Positions 18,119 to 28,060 of a stretch of 64,000 nucleotides of DNA are shown here, in pieces. The notes under the pieces were generated by a model. The model did no database searches and had not been told where the DNA came from. It saw only the letters and a list, made by a program, of their open reading frames with translations. The DNA lies in contig NZ_PXYH01000024.1 in assembly GCF_003012795.1 (NCBI RefSeq), positions 1-64,000 of the forward strand, read 5' to 3'. The first letter of the stretch is position 1, and the number at the start of each line of letters is the position of its first letter. The position numbers and the translations under genes are program-made. The stretch comes from Zobellella taiwanensis. Lineage in GTDB: Bacteria; Pseudomonadota; Gammaproteobacteria; Enterobacterales; Aeromonadaceae.

Positions 18119-18817
18119 ATGAACGTAGATCAACAGGAAATCGACAAATTCGAGGCCATGGCCTCCCGCTGGTGGGATCCGGAGGGCGACTTCAAGCCCC
18201 TGCACCGACTCAACCCCCTGCGCCTGGACTGGATAGCCGGCAAGGCCGGCGGCCTGTTCGGCAAGCAGGTAATCGACATTGGCTGTGGCGGCGGCATCCT
18301 GAGCGAGAGCATGGCCCGGGAAGGCGCCGAGGTCACCGGGGTGGACATGGGCCGCGAGCCGCTGGCGGTGGCCCGCCTGCATGCCCTGGAAGCCGGGCTG
18401 AGCGTCAATTACCGTCAGGGCACCGCCGAGCAACTGGCCGCCGAACATACCGCCGCCTTCGACCTGGTGACCTGCATGGAAATGCTGGAGCACGTGCCCG
18501 AGCCCGCTTCCGTGGTGCAGGCCTGTGCCGAGCTGGCCAAACCCGGCGCCAACCTGGTGTTTTCCACCATCAATCGTAATCCCAAGGCCTGGCTGCTGAT
18601 GATAGGTGTGGCCGAGCACCTGCTGAAAATGGTGCCCAAGGGCACCCACGATCACCGCAAGTTCATCACTCCCGCCGAGCTGTGCTCCTACATAGAGCGG
18701 GCCGGCCTGGTAGTGAAGGACATCGCCGGCGTGACCTACCGGCCCCTCTCCGGTGATTTCAAGCTGGGCCGGGACGCGGACGTCAACTATATGGTCCACG
18801 CCATCAAGCCGGAGTAA
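18119..18817 (+). CDS. ubiG: Ubiquinone biosynthesis O-methyltransferase
   Basis: SAM-dependent enzyme that performs both O-methylations of ubiquinone synthesis. The 232-residue product opens [35 protein letters not shown], the strongly conserved UbiG N terminus, and has SAM motif [14 protein letters not shown] (about 49-61) followed by GVDMG. The start is the ATG at 18119; a TTG two codons upstream would add only two residues. TATAAT at 18078-18083 is a probable -10, but no good -35 is seen. It lies opposite gyrA and three bases upstream of the HAD phosphatase gene. Confidence 0.97.
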   Translation: MNVDQQEIDKFEAMASRWWDPEGDFKPLHRLNPLRLDWIAGKAGGLFGKQVIDIGCGGGILSESMAREGAEVTGVDMGREPLAVARLHALEAGLSVNYRQGTAEQLAAEHTAAFDLVTCMEMLEHVPEPASVVQACAELAKPGANLVFSTINRNPKAWLLMIGVAEHLLKMVPKGTHDHRKFITPAELCSYIERAGLVVKDIAGVTYRPLSGDFKLGRDADVNYMVHAIKPE

Positions 18818-18820
18818 GCC

Positions 18821-19498
18821 ATGCAGCTCAAGGCGGTGTTGTTCGATCTCGACGGTACCCTGCTGGATACGGCGGGCGACATGGGGGCGGCCGCCAACCA
18901 TGTGATCACCGGCCTGGGCCTTGCCGCCCTGCCCGACAAGGTGCTGGCCTGTACCACCTCGGATGGCGCCTACGCCCTGCTTCGCGCCGGCATCCCACCG
19001 GCACTGCTCGAGCAACACGGGCTGGAGCGGTTGCGCGGACGGATGCTGGAATTTTACGGCGAAAACCTTTGCCGCCACACCCGCCCCTACGACGGCGTGG
19101 CGGAGCTGCTCGGCTGGCTGGACCAGGGCCGCATTCCCTGGGGCATCGTCACCAACAAGCCGGCGGCCCTGACCGAGCCGCTGCTGGCCGGACTGCCGCT
19201 GTTCGCCAGCTGTGGCGTCACCGTCAGCGCCGACACCCTGCCCCAGAAAAAACCCCATCCAGCCCCCCTGCTGCACGCCGCCGAACGGCTGGCGGTGGCG
19301 GCGACCCAGTGTATCTATGTGGGCGACCACCGGCGCGACATTGAAGCGGGACGGGCCGCCGGCATGGTGACCATCGCCGCCGGCTGGGGCTATATCTCGG
19401 CCGGCGAACACCCGGGCGACTGGCAGGCAGACGCTGTGCTGGACTCGGTGCCGGCCCTGTGGCACTGGTTGCGGGATGCATTCAGCCCCGGTTGCTGA
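18821..19498 (+). CDS. HAD-superfamily phosphatase (Gph/MupP type)
   Basis: A 225-residue HAD-IA hydrolase. Motif I is DLDGTLLDT starting at residue 9, motif II TNKPAAL (about 112), motif III the Lys of QKKPHPAPLL (about 146) and motif IV GDHRRDIEAG (about 168). Such proteins are often named phosphoglycolate phosphatase. In Pseudomonas the gene directly after ubiG near gyrA is mupP, the N-acetylmuramate-6-phosphate phosphatase of cell wall recycling; the same adjacency here suggests that role, but only by position. It starts three bases after the ubiG stop, so the two are certainly cotranscribed. Confidence 0.85.
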   Translation: MQLKAVLFDLDGTLLDTAGDMGAAANHVITGLGLAALPDKVLACTTSDGAYALLRAGIPPALLEQHGLERLRGRMLEFYGENLCRHTRPYDGVAELLGWLDQGRIPWGIVTNKPAALTEPLLAGLPLFASCGVTVSADTLPQKKPHPAPLLHAAERLAVAATQCIYVGDHRRDIEAGRAAGMVTIAAGWGYISAGEHPGDWQADAVLDSVPALWHWLRDAFSPGC

Positions 19499-19652
19499 AA
19501 GATCGCACGGGATCGCCAAACCGCTTTTTTTGCAAGCCAAATTTTTTTAAAAAGTTTCCCCGGCGACCATAAAAGCGGCAGGCCTGGGCCAGCGCCAGAC
19601 TCCCGCAGGAGCAGAAGTTAGTGAGTACAAACCCAAGCCCCCAGATCACAGA

Positions 19653-19661
19653 TTATCCACA
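19653..19661 (+). promoter_or_regulatory. Consensus DnaA box upstream of nrdA
   Basis: TTATCCACA is an exact match to the strongest DnaA box. In E. coli the nrdAB promoter is bound by DnaA at boxes upstream of the promoter, coupling dNTP supply to replication initiation. The box lies 178 bases before the nrdA start. Confidence 0.75.
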
Positions 19662-19702
19662 AGGTTACTGACCGAAGGTCAGCTTGAGAAACCGGGGCCA
19701 AC

Positions 19703-19718
19703 CCACTATATTGTGCCC
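19703..19718 (+). promoter_or_regulatory. Partial NrdR-like box upstream of nrdA
   Basis: CCACTATATTGTGCCC shares the left half CACTATAT with the better box at 19766, exactly 63 bases (six helical turns) away. The right half departs from the NrdR consensus, so the call is tentative. Confidence 0.45.
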
Positions 19719-19765
19719 ATCCTCAATATCACAACTAGATGTTGTGCTTCCTCCGGCTGCTGACC

Positions 19766-19781
19766 ACACTATATAGGGTGG
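19766..19781 (+). promoter_or_regulatory. NrdR box at the nrdA promoter
   Basis: ACACTATATAGGGTGG agrees with the NrdR consensus (ACAC-w-ATATAT-w-GwGT) at about 13 of 16 positions. Its TATATA core could double as the -10 element, which fits repression by NrdR when dATP is plentiful. It sits 58 bases before the nrdA ATG. Confidence 0.7.
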
Positions 19782-19838
19782 CCGGCCGCACGGGTTTTGC
19801 CGGAGCAGACACAACACCACTGGGAGAAGGTCCGTCTT

Positions 19839-22115
19839 ATGAACAAACATCTGCTGGTTACCAAACGCTCCGGCGCCAAGGAGCCCATCGATCTGGACAA
19901 GATCCACAGGGTCATCACCTGGGCCGCCGAAGGCCTGGACAATGTCTCCGTCTCCCAGGTGGAGCTGCGCTCCCATATCCAGTTCTACGACGGCATCCGC
20001 ACCGAAGACATTCACGAGACCATCATCAAGGCCGCCGCCGATCTGATCTCCGAACAGACTCCGGACTACCAGTATCTGGCCGCCCGCCTGGCCATGTTCC
20101 ACCTGCGCAAGAAGGCCTACGGCGAATTCGAACCGCCCCACTTTTATGATCACGTAGTACGCCTAACCGAGATGGGCAAGTACGACCAGCATATCCTGGC
20201 CGACTACAGCCGTGAAGAATTCGAGACCCTGAACGACCGCCTGCACCATGAGCGCGACATGGATTTCTCCTACGCCGCGGTCAAACAGCTCGAAGGCAAG
20301 TACCTGGTGCAGAACCGGGTGACCGGCGCCATCTACGAAAGCCCCCAGTTCCTGTACATGCTGGTGGCCGCCTGCCTGTTCTCCAAGTATCCGAAGGAAA
20401 CCCGGCTGGACTATGTGACCCGCTTCTATGACGCTGTGTCCCAGTTCAAGATCTCCCTGCCCACGCCCATCATGTCCGGCGTGCGCACTCCCACCCGCCA
20501 GTTCAGCTCCTGTGTGCTGATCGAGTGCGGCGACAGCCTGGATTCCATCAACGCCACCTCCGGCGCCATTGTGCGTTATGTGTCCCAGCGCGCCGGCATC
20601 GGCATCAACGCCGGCCGCATTCGCGCCCTCGGCAGCCCCATCCGTGGCGGTGAGGCCTTTCACACCGGCTGTATTCCCTTCTACAAGCACTTTCAGACCG
20701 CGGTTAAATGCTGCTCCCAGGGCGGCGTGCGCGGCGGTGCCGCCACCCTGTTCTACCCCATGTGGCACCTGGAAGTGGAATCTTTGCTGGTGCTCAAGAA
20801 CAACCGGGGCGTGGAAGAAAACCGCGTGCGGCACATGGACTACGGCGTGCAGATCAACCGGCTGATGTACCAGCGCCTGATCAAGGGCGGCGACATCACC
20901 CTGTTCAGCCCGTCCGACGTGCCCGGCCTGTACGATGCCTTCTTTGAGGATCAGGCGAAATTCGAGGAGCTGTACGTCAAGTACGAGGCCGACGACAGCA
21001 TCCGCAAGCGCACCGTCAAGGCACTGGAGCTGTTCTCGCTGATGATGCAGGAGCGCGCCGGTACCGGTCGCATCTATGTGCAGAACGTGGATCACTGCAA
21101 CACCCACAGCCCCTTCGACCCATCGGTAGCCCCGGTGCGCCAGAGCAACCTGTGCCTGGAGATCGCCCTGCCCACCAAACCGCTGATGGATATCAACGAC
21201 GAGAACGGCGAAATTGCCCTGTGCACCCTGTCGGCCTTCAACCTGGGCGCCATCGACAAGCTGGACGATCTGGAAGGCCTGGCGGATCTGGCGGTACGCG
21301 CCCTCGACGCCCTGCTCGACTACCAGGACTACCCGCTGCTGGCTGCCCACAAGGGCTCCATGAACCGCCGTACCCTGGGCATTGGTGTCATCAACTACGC
21401 CTACTACCTGGCCAAGCACGGCGTCAAGTACTCCGACGGCAGCGCCATCGGCCTGACCCACAAGACCTTCGAGGCCATCCAGTACTATCTGCTAAAGGCC
21501 TCGGTGCAACTGGCGAAGGAATTCGGTGCCTGTCCGGCGTTCAACGAAACCACCTACGCCCAAGGCATTCTGCCCATCGACACCTATAAAAAGGATCTCG
21601 ATGCCATCTGCCAGGAGCCGCTGCACCTGGACTGGGAAAGCCTGCGCGAGGAGATCAAGACCACGGGCCTGCGCAACAGCACCCTGACCGCGCTAATGCC
21701 CTCCGAGACCTCGAGCCAGATCTCCAACGCCACCAACGGCATAGAGCCGCCCCGTGGCCTGGTGTCGGTCAAGGCCTCCAAGGACGGCATCCTCAAGCAG
21801 GTGGTGCCCGAGTACGAGCGCCTCAAGGGCCAGTACGAGCTGCTGTGGCAGATGCCCTCCAACGACGGCTACCTGCAACTGGTGGGGGTGATGCAGAAGT
21901 TCGTGGATCAGGCCATCTCCGCCAACACCAACTATGACCCCGCCCGCTTCGAGGGCGGCCGGGTACCGATGAAGCAGCTGCTGAAAGACCTGCTCACCGC
22001 CTACAAGTTCGGGCTCAAGACCCTGTATTATCACAACACCCGTGACGGTGCGGCAGACGCCCAGAACGACCTGCAGGAAGATGACGGCTGCGCCGGCGGC
22101 GCCTGCAAGATTTAA
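19839..22115 (+). CDS. nrdA: Class Ia ribonucleotide reductase, alpha subunit
   Basis: Large catalytic subunit that reduces ribonucleoside diphosphates to deoxy forms. The 758-residue product closely follows E. coli NrdA: N-terminal ATP cone [11 protein letters not shown]...[15 protein letters not shown] for allosteric activity control, [16 protein letters not shown] with the substrate-site cysteine, [10 protein letters not shown] with the active-site cysteine region, and the C-terminal redox pair Cys751/Cys756 in [11 protein letters not shown]. The start at 19839 is chosen because the homologous N terminus begins there and GGGAGAAGG precedes it; an in-frame ATG 42 bases upstream is less likely. 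The upstream region has DnaA and NrdR sites. Confidence 0.98.
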   Translation: MNKHLLVTKRSGAKEPIDLDKIHRVITWAAEGLDNVSVSQVELRSHIQFYDGIRTEDIHETIIKAAADLISEQTPDYQYLAARLAMFHLRKKAYGEFEPPHFYDHVVRLTEMGKYDQHILADYSREEFETLNDRLHHERDMDFSYAAVKQLEGKYLVQNRVTGAIYESPQFLYMLVAACLFSKYPKETRLDYVTRFYDAVSQFKISLPTPIMSGVRTPTRQFSSCVLIECGDSLDSINATSGAIVRYVSQRAGIGINAGRIRALGSPIRGGEAFHTGCIPFYKHFQTAVKCCSQGGVRGGAATLFYPMWHLEVESLLVLKNNRGVEENRVRHMDYGVQINRLMYQRLIKGGDITLFSPSDVPGLYDAFFEDQAKFEELYVKYEADDSIRKRTVKALELFSLMMQERAGTGRIYVQNVDHCNTHSPFDPSVAPVRQSNLCLEIALPTKPLMDINDENGEIALCTLSAFNLGAIDKLDDLEGLADLAVRALDALLDYQDYPLLAAHKGSMNRRTLGIGVINYAYYLAKHGVKYSDGSAIGLTHKTFEAIQYYLLKASVQLAKEFGACPAFNETTYAQGILPIDTYKKDLDAICQEPLHLDWESLREEIKTTGLRNSTLTALMPSETSSQISNATNGIEPPRGLVSVKASKDGILKQVVPEYERLKGQYELLWQMPSNDGYLQLVGVMQKFVDQAISANTNYDPARFEGGRVPMKQLLKDLLTAYKFGLKTLYYHNTRDGAADAQNDLQEDDGCAGGACKI

Positions 22116-22136
22116 GGCGCCACTCTGAAATAATCC

Positions 22137-22157
22137 GCGGCGGGTTTTTCCCGCCGC
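22137..22157 (+). other. Hairpin between nrdA and nrdB
   Basis: GCGGCGGG and CCCGCCGC form an 8-bp stem with a TTTTT loop. No T tract follows, so it is more likely an mRNA stabiliser or translation spacer than a terminator. Confidence 0.5.
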
Positions 22158-22231
22158 CGTGCGCAGCGTTGCTTAACCCCGTCCAAGGCGGTAAAGCGGC
22201 ACTGCGCTCATTGTTTTGCGGAACGAGAAAA

Positions 22232-23365
22232 ATGTCTTACACCACTTTCAGTCAAGTTCAGAACGATCACATGAAAGAGCCCATGTTCCTCGGCAATCCG
22301 GTGAACGTGGCCCGTTACGACCAGCAGAAATACGAGATTTTTGAAAAGCTGATCGAAAAACAGCTGTCCTTTTTCTGGCGCCCGGAAGAAGTGGACGTGT
22401 CCCAGGACCGTATCGACTACCAAGCCCTGCCAGATCACGAAAAGCACATTTTCATCAGCAACCTCAAGTACCAGACCCTGCTCGACTCCATTCAGGGCCG
22501 TAGCCCCAACGTGGCACTGCTGCCGCTGGTGTCCATCCCCGAGCTGGAAACCTGGATTGAAACCTGGGCCTTTTCCGAGACCATTCACTCGCGCTCCTAC
22601 ACCCACATCATCCGTAATATCGTCAACGATCCTTCCAAGGTGTTCGACGACATAGTAGCGAACGAACATATCCAGAAGCGCGCCAGGGACATCGCCGGTT
22701 ATTACGATGAGCTTATCGAGTACACCAGCTTTTACCATCTCTACGGCGAGGGCGAGCACGAGATCAAGGGCCGCAAGGTCACCGTCAACCGCTACGAGCT
22801 GAAGAAAAAGCTCTACCTGTGCCTGATGTGTGTCAACGCCCTGGAGGCCATCCGCTTCTACGTGAGCTTCGCCTGCTCCTTCGCCTTTGCCGAGCGCGAG
22901 CTGATGGAAGGCAACGCCAAGATCATCAAGCTCATCGCCCGGGACGAGGCCCTGCATCTGACCGGCACCCAGCACATGCTCAATATCCTGCGCGCCGGCG
23001 AGGACGACCCGGAGATGGCCCAGGTGGCTCGCGAGTGCGAGCAGCAGTGCTTCGAGCTGTTCAAGGCCGCCGCCATCCAGGAGAAGGAATGGGCCGAATA
23101 CCTGTTCAAGGACGGCTCCATGATCGGCCTGAACAAGGACATCCTGTGCCAGTACGTGGAATACATCACCAACCTGCGCATGCAGGCAGTGGGGCTGGCG
23201 CCCGCCTTTGAGGGTGCCAAGCAAAACCCCATTCCCTGGATCAACGCCTGGCTGTCGTCCGACAACGTCCAGGTCGCACCCCAGGAGGTGGAAGTCAGCT
23301 CCTACCTGGTCGGCCAGATTGACTCCCAGATGAGCCACGATGATCTGGGTGACTTCGAGCTGTGA
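22232..23365 (+). CDS. nrdB: Class Ia ribonucleotide reductase, beta subunit
   Basis: Diiron-tyrosyl radical subunit that activates NrdA. The 377-residue product begins [19 protein letters not shown] like E. coli NrdB. It has the radical Tyr in [11 protein letters not shown] (about residues 119-129), iron ligands in the surrounding helices ([38 protein letters not shown]), and the C-terminal tail that binds NrdA (ending DDLGDFEL). The start at 22232 follows the homologous N terminus. It lies 116 bases after nrdA and overlaps yfaE by four bases (GTGA). Confidence 0.98.
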   Translation: MSYTTFSQVQNDHMKEPMFLGNPVNVARYDQQKYEIFEKLIEKQLSFFWRPEEVDVSQDRIDYQALPDHEKHIFISNLKYQTLLDSIQGRSPNVALLPLVSIPELETWIETWAFSETIHSRSYTHIIRNIVNDPSKVFDDIVANEHIQKRARDIAGYYDELIEYTSFYHLYGEGEHEIKGRKVTVNRYELKKKLYLCLMCVNALEAIRFYVSFACSFAFAERELMEGNAKIIKLIARDEALHLTGTQHMLNILRAGEDDPEMAQVARECEQQCFELFKAAAIQEKEWAEYLFKDGSMIGLNKDILCQYVEYITNLRMQAVGLAPAFEGAKQNPIPWINAWLSSDNVQVAPQEVEVSSYLVGQIDSQMSHDDLGDFEL

Positions 23366-23634
23366 GCCGCGTCCGCACCCGGGATCTCAGCTTCGAGCTG
23401 CGGGCGGGGGAAACCCTGCTCGAGGGCCTGGAGCGTACCGGCCACGCGGTGGAATACCAGTGCCGCAGCGGCTACTGCGGCGCCTGCCGTACTCCCCTGC
23501 TGGCCGGCCGGGTGACCTACCATGAGCCCCCCCTTGCCTATGTGGCCGAGGGGGAAATACTGCCCTGCTGCTGCCGGCCGGCCGAGCCGGTCAGCCTGGA
23601 TATCCCGCTGCTGGAAATGAAACAACAGGCCTAA
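23362..23634 (+). CDS. yfaE: 2Fe-2S ferredoxin for NrdB cofactor maintenance
   Basis: Plant-type [2Fe-2S] ferredoxin that in E. coli reduces the NrdB diiron site to regenerate the radical. The 90-residue product has cluster cysteines Cys34, Cys39 and Cys42 in [12 protein letters not shown] and a fourth in the CCC run at 69-71 ([11 protein letters not shown]). It starts with GTG inside the nrdB stop (GTGA), so translation is coupled to nrdB. The nrdA-nrdB-yfaE order is the same as in E. coli. Its 3' end overlaps the opposing DUF1496 gene by four bases. Confidence 0.95.
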   Translation: MSRVRTRDLSFELRAGETLLEGLERTGHAVEYQCRSGYCGACRTPLLAGRVTYHEPPLAYVAEGEILPCCCRPAEPVSLDIPLLEMKQQA

Positions 23635-23891
23635 GGCTTGCTGCCCTCCTTCAGCGGAAAGGGATGCCAGCTCAACCGGCCGTTCTGCTCGAAGGATTTT
23701 TCCCGCTCGCACACCAGCAGCCTGTCACCGACCGAAATCACGGCTCCCTTCGAATAACGCTTGTCCTCGTAAAAGCACACCGGCTCCAGCCCGGAGGAAA
23801 TATTCAGTTCTACCGGCGGCCGGGTGCTCAACGTATTGCCCTGCGCCAGGCCAACGGCCAGCAGCAGTCCCCACAACAGGTTTCTCATCAT
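23631..23891 (-). CDS. DUF1496 (YnjH-like) exported protein
   Basis: A small protein of unknown function. The 86-residue product has a signal peptide (MMRNLLWGLLLAVGLAQG, cleavage expected near residue 18) and then the DUF1496 pattern: EPVCFYEDKRYSKGAVISVGDRLLVCERE, with two cysteines likely to form a disulfide in the periplasm, and a Trp near the C terminus (GRLSWHPF). The start is the first of two adjacent ATGs, with AAGGGA upstream; a longer start at 23921 would put a hydrophilic stretch before the signal peptide. It converges on yfaE with a four-base overlap and is divergent from cti. Confidence 0.8.
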   Translation of the reverse strand: MMRNLLWGLLLAVGLAQGNTLSTRPPVELNISSGLEPVCFYEDKRYSKGAVISVGDRLLVCEREKSFEQNGRLSWHPFPLKEGSKP

Positions 23892-23959
23892 GATTTTCCC
23901 TTTACCCGAATGACAACCCATGGTAACACCCTGTCATGTCCTCCTGTTAAGGCCCACCA

Positions 23960-26305
23960 ATGAAAAAAGCATGCTGGCTGCTGTTCATCCTGGTGGCGGC
24001 CGCCACCGCCCTGCCCTTTGTCGGTGCTTCCAAAACCGCCTCCTCACCCGGCCTGACCCTGCCGCCCCCGAGCGGTCGCGACGTGGACTACCTCACTCAC
24101 ATCAGGCCCATCTTCGAGCAAAAGTGCATTGCCTGCCATGCCTGCTACGACGCGCCCTGCCAGCTCAAACTGACCAGCCATGAAGGCGTGCAAAGAGGAG
24201 CCAGCAAGCAGCTGGTGTACGACGGCACCCGCACTCAGGATGCGCCGCCCAACCGCCTGCATGTGGATGCCGAAGGTGAGCCGGCCTGGCGGCAGCGCGG
24301 CTTTTTCAGCGTGCTGGACAGCCAGGATGGCAACGCCGCCCTGATGGCCCGGATGCTGGCCCTGGGCCGGCAGGCCCCCTGGGCGGCCAACGAACGGTTG
24401 CCGGACAGCCTGGATATCTCCATCAAGCGCAGCAACCAGTGCGTAAACGCCGACGAGTTCGACGCCTTCGCCGCCAAGCACCCCCAGGCCGGCATGCCCT
24501 TTGCCGTGACCGGGCTGAGCGACGAAGAATATCAGTTGCTGGTGGACTGGCTGGCCCAGGGAGCCAGGGTGCCCGAGCAAACCCGCCCCCTGTCTGCCGC
24601 CCAGGAGCACCAGCGCGACCAGTGGGAGTATTGGCTCAACCGGGGTGAACGGCGCCACCGGCTAGTGGCCCGCTACCTGTACGAGCACTGGTTCCTGGCC
24701 CACCTGCACTTCGAGGGCGACCCGGATCAAATGCTGTTCGAGCTGGTGCGCTCCCGTACCCCGCCCGGGGAGCCCATCGTGATCATCCCGACCGAGCGCC
24801 CCACCGACGGTGTGGCGGGTGACTTCTATTACCGGCTGCGCCCCCGGCTGGAAAGCCGGGTGCACAAGACCCATATCATCTATCCCCTGAGCGAGGCCAA
24901 GATGGCCCGGCTGGAGCAACTGTTTTTCACTCCGGACTGGGCGGTCGCCACCTTGCCCGGCTACAGCCCTGAAGCCGCTGCCAATCCCTTCACCACCTAC
25001 GCTGCCATCCCCGCCCGGGCCCGCTACCAGTACCTGCTGGACAACGCCGAATACTTCGTGCGCACCTTTATCCGCGGCCCGGTGTGCCGGGGGCCTATCG
25101 CCACCGACGTGATCCGCGATCAGTTCTGGGTCAGTTTCCAGCATCCGGATCACGACCTCTTTGTCACCGATGCCCGCCATCGAGGACAAGTGCGCGACTG
25201 GCTGGCCCTGCCCGGGCTGAGGTCGGACCTGCTGAGCCTGGGCCCGGACTGGATAGCCCACCGGGACGCCCGCAACCGCTACCTGGCCGCCCGCCAGCAG
25301 GACTATGCCCGCACCTATCCCCAGGGACCGTCTCTTGATCACCTGTGGAACGGGGACGGCCACAACCGGGACGCCCTGCTCACCATTTTCCGCCACCACG
25401 ACAGCGCCAGCGTGGTGCGCGGCTGGCAGGGAGACGTGCCCACCACTCTGTGGGTCATGGATTATCCTCTGCTGGAGCGCACCTACTACGCCCTGGTGGC
25501 CAACTTCAACGTCTACGGCAGCGTGGCCCACCAGGCCCAGACCCGGCTCTACTTCGATCTGATCCGCAACGGCTCGGAAACAAACCTGCTGCGCTTTTTA
25601 CCTTCGTCCCAGCGAAACGAACTGCTGCACAAATGGTATGACAACAGCGCCCGCATCAAGCTGTTCACCACCTATGCGGACGTGGACGAAAGCACCCCCA
25701 GCCGTATCGAAGTCGACGCTAAAGCCCCCCTGGCCGACTTTAGCCGCCAGGTGCTCACCACCCTGGCCCCGGTCGCCGGCCCGCCGGAGCGGCTCAACCG
25801 CTGCCGCCGGCAAGCCTGCGCCAGCTCCGACAACACCTCCGAGCACGAAACCGAAGCCCTGCTGCGCCGCCTGACCGGCATCACCGCCGCCACCCTGCCC
25901 GCCATCCAGTGGCTGCCGGAAGTCAGTCTGCTGCGCGTCGAGGCCGGCGACCGGCGCCTGGTGTACAGCCTGCTGCACAACCGGGATCACTCCAATGTCG
26001 CCTTTATGCTGGGGGAGGACTTACGCCTGCGGCCCCGCAACGACACCCTGACGGTATTGCCCGGCGTGGTGGGCAGCTATCCCAACTTTATCTTCAACGT
26101 CAAACTGGAACAGCTGGACGACTTTGTGGCAGCGCTGACCGCCATGGCCCGGGCCGAAGACATCCACACCCTGGCGCGCCACTTCGGCATCCGCCGCACC
26201 CATCCCAGGTTCTGGTTCTATTTCCACGACATGCACCGCTACCAGCAGGAAACCACACCTCTGGAAGCCGGCCTGCTGGATATGAATCGTTATCTGAATC
26301 TTTGA
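23960..26305 (+). CDS. cti: Periplasmic fatty acid cis/trans isomerase (heme c)
   Basis: Converts cis-unsaturated membrane fatty acids directly to trans, stiffening the membrane under solvent, heat or osmotic stress; known from Pseudomonas and Vibrio. The 781-residue product has a signal peptide (residues 1-23, LLFILVAAATALPFVGA) and a single heme c site CIACH at 56-60, as in other Cti proteins. The rest, with long family blocks such as FWVSFQHPDHDLF, SVVRGWQGDVPTTLWVMDYP and RTHPRFWFYFHDMHRYQ, fits full-length Cti. It stands alone after the nrd genes. Cti is usually made constitutively and controlled by substrate access. Confidence 0.95.
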   Translation: MKKACWLLFILVAAATALPFVGASKTASSPGLTLPPPSGRDVDYLTHIRPIFEQKCIACHACYDAPCQLKLTSHEGVQRGASKQLVYDGTRTQDAPPNRLHVDAEGEPAWRQRGFFSVLDSQDGNAALMARMLALGRQAPWAANERLPDSLDISIKRSNQCVNADEFDAFAAKHPQAGMPFAVTGLSDEEYQLLVDWLAQGARVPEQTRPLSAAQEHQRDQWEYWLNRGERRHRLVARYLYEHWFLAHLHFEGDPDQMLFELVRSRTPPGEPIVIIPTERPTDGVAGDFYYRLRPRLESRVHKTHIIYPLSEAKMARLEQLFFTPDWAVATLPGYSPEAAANPFTTYAAIPARARYQYLLDNAEYFVRTFIRGPVCRGPIATDVIRDQFWVSFQHPDHDLFVTDARHRGQVRDWLALPGLRSDLLSLGPDWIAHRDARNRYLAARQQDYARTYPQGPSLDHLWNGDGHNRDALLTIFRHHDSASVVRGWQGDVPTTLWVMDYPLLERTYYALVANFNVYGSVAHQAQTRLYFDLIRNGSETNLLRFLPSSQRNELLHKWYDNSARIKLFTTYADVDESTPSRIEVDAKAPLADFSRQVLTTLAPVAGPPERLNRCRRQACASSDNTSEHETEALLRRLTGITAATLPAIQWLPEVSLLRVEAGDRRLVYSLLHNRDHSNVAFMLGEDLRLRPRNDTLTVLPGVVGSYPNFIFNVKLEQLDDFVAALTAMARAEDIHTLARHFGIRRTHPRFWFYFHDMHRYQQETTPLEAGLLDMNRYLNL

Positions 26306-26340
26306 TGGTGCAGGCAGGGAATGTTGATGATTGGCTGGAC

Positions 26341-26368
26341 AAAAGGAAGGGGCGCCGTGGCGCCCCTT
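26341..26368 (-). terminator. Terminator of guaA, possibly bidirectional
   Basis: A 10-bp stem (AAGGGGCGCC/GGCGCCCCTT) with a 2-base loop; on the minus strand it is followed by CCTTTT. It lies between convergent guaA and cti and could serve both. Confidence 0.85.
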
Positions 26369-26390
26369 GTTCAGTCTGACAAGCTTGGGT

Positions 26391-27968
26391 TTATTCCCAC
26401 TCAATGGTCGCGGGCGGCTTGCCGGAAATGTCGTAGACTACCCGGCTGATGCCGTCGATCTCATTGATGATGCGGTTGGACACATGCCCCAGGAAGTCGT
26501 AGGGCAGGTGCGCCCAGTGGGCGGTCATGAAGTCGATGGTTTCCACCGCGCGCAGGGAGACAACCCAGTCGTATTTGCGGCCATCGCCCATCACGCCCAC
26601 GGAGCGGACCGGCAGGAACACGGTGAACGCCTGGCTCACCTTGTTGTACAGGTCATGCTTGCGCAGCTCTTCGATAAAGATGGCATCGGCCCGGCGCAGC
26701 AGGTCGCAGTATTCCTTCTTCACTTCACCCAGCACCCGCACGCCCAGGCCCGGGCCCGGGAAGGGGTGACGGTAGAGCATGTCGTAGGGCAGGCCCAGCT
26801 CCAGGCCAACACGGCGGACTTCGTCCTTGAACAGTTCACGCAACGGCTCCACCAGCCCCATCTTCATGTCGTCGGGCAGACCGCCCACGTTGTGGTGGGA
26901 CTTGATCACATGGGCCTTGCCGGTGGCAGAAGCAGCGGACTCAATCACATCCGGATAGATGGTACCCTGAGCCAGCCACTTGGCGTTTTTGAGTTTCTTA
27001 GCTTCTTCGTCGAACACTTCCACAAACACCCGGCCAATGGCCTTGCGCTTGGCTTCCGGCTCGTCGATGCCTTTCAGGGCGGAGAGGAAGCGCTCCTCGG
27101 CGTCGGCCTTGATGATGTTCAGACCAAAGTGGTCGCCGAACATTTCCATTACCTGCTCGCCTTCGTTCAGGCGCAGCAGGCCGTTGTCCACGAACACACA
27201 GGTGAGCTTGTCGCCAATGGCGCGGTGCACCAGCATGGCCACCACGGAGGAGTCCACCCCACCGGACAGACCCAGAATCACTTCGTCCTCGCCTACCTGC
27301 TCGCGAATGCGGGCAATGGCGTCTTCAATGATGGAGGCCGGGGTCCACAGGGCCTCACACTGGCAGATATCACGCACGAAGTGCTCCAGCATGCGCGCGC
27401 CCTGGCGGGTGTGGGTCACTTCCGGGTGGAACTGCACGCCGTAGAAACGGCGGCTTTCGTCGGCCATGGCGGCAAAAGCGCAGCTGCCGGTCTGGGCTAC
27501 CTTGGTGAAGCCTTCGGGCAGGGCCACTACCTTGTCGCCATGGCTCATCCACACGTCGAGCAGGGCATTGCCGTTGTCGTCGATGGCGTCTTCAATGTTG
27601 GCAAACAAGGCGCAATCGGCCACCCGCTGTACCTTGGCATAGCCGAATTCCCGCTCACTGGAGCCGGCCACGGCACCACCCAACTGCTCGGCCATGGTCT
27701 GCATACCATAGCAAATGCCGAACACCGGCACCCCGGCGTTAAACACATATTCCGGCGCCCGCGGGCTGCCGGCCTCGGTAACGGACTCGGGCCCCCCGGA
27801 CAAGATGATACCGTTCGGATTGAAGTCGCGGATCTGCTCCTCGGTCACGTCCCAGGCCCACAGCTCGCAATACACGCCCAGCTCGCGCACCCGGCGCGCG
27901 ATGAGCTGGGTGTATTGGGAGCCGAAGTCCAGGATCAGGATCCGGTTATCATGGATATTTTTGGTCAT
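26391..27968 (-). CDS. guaA: GMP synthase (glutamine-hydrolysing)
   Basis: Aminates XMP to GMP, the last step of guanine nucleotide synthesis. The 525-residue product has an N-terminal class I glutamine amidotransferase (nucleophile Cys in [10 protein letters not shown], about residue 86, and His in [11 protein letters not shown]), the ATP-pyrophosphatase P-loop [14 protein letters not shown] (about 227-240), and the C-terminal dimerisation domain ending KPPATIEWE. It lies 92 bases after guaB with a hairpin in between, so the two form a guaBA unit with possible internal attenuation. Confidence 0.98.
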   Translation of the reverse strand: MTKNIHDNRILILDFGSQYTQLIARRVRELGVYCELWAWDVTEEQIRDFNPNGIILSGGPESVTEAGSPRAPEYVFNAGVPVFGICYGMQTMAEQLGGAVAGSSEREFGYAKVQRVADCALFANIEDAIDDNGNALLDVWMSHGDKVVALPEGFTKVAQTGSCAFAAMADESRRFYGVQFHPEVTHTRQGARMLEHFVRDICQCEALWTPASIIEDAIARIREQVGEDEVILGLSGGVDSSVVAMLVHRAIGDKLTCVFVDNGLLRLNEGEQVMEMFGDHFGLNIIKADAEERFLSALKGIDEPEAKRKAIGRVFVEVFDEEAKKLKNAKWLAQGTIYPDVIESAASATGKAHVIKSHHNVGGLPDDMKMGLVEPLRELFKDEVRRVGLELGLPYDMLYRHPFPGPGLGVRVLGEVKKEYCDLLRRADAIFIEELRKHDLYNKVSQAFTVFLPVRSVGVMGDGRKYDWVVSLRAVETIDFMTAHWAHLPYDFLGHVSNRIINEIDGISRVVYDISGKPPATIEWE

Positions 27969-28020
27969 TGTCTTCCTACTCGTTACAAAGGCCGGCTGCG
28001 GGGGGAACAGACGGCAATAT

Positions 28021-28045
28021 AAAACGGGGGACCATGCCCCCCGTT
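28021..28045 (-). terminator. Hairpin between guaB and guaA
   Basis: AACGGGGG and CCCCCGTT pair around a 7-base loop 15 bases past the guaB stop; on the minus strand TTTTATATT follows. It is a credible partial terminator inside the guaBA operon. Confidence 0.7.
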
Positions 28046-28060
28046 GTTCAATGTGCGGGC

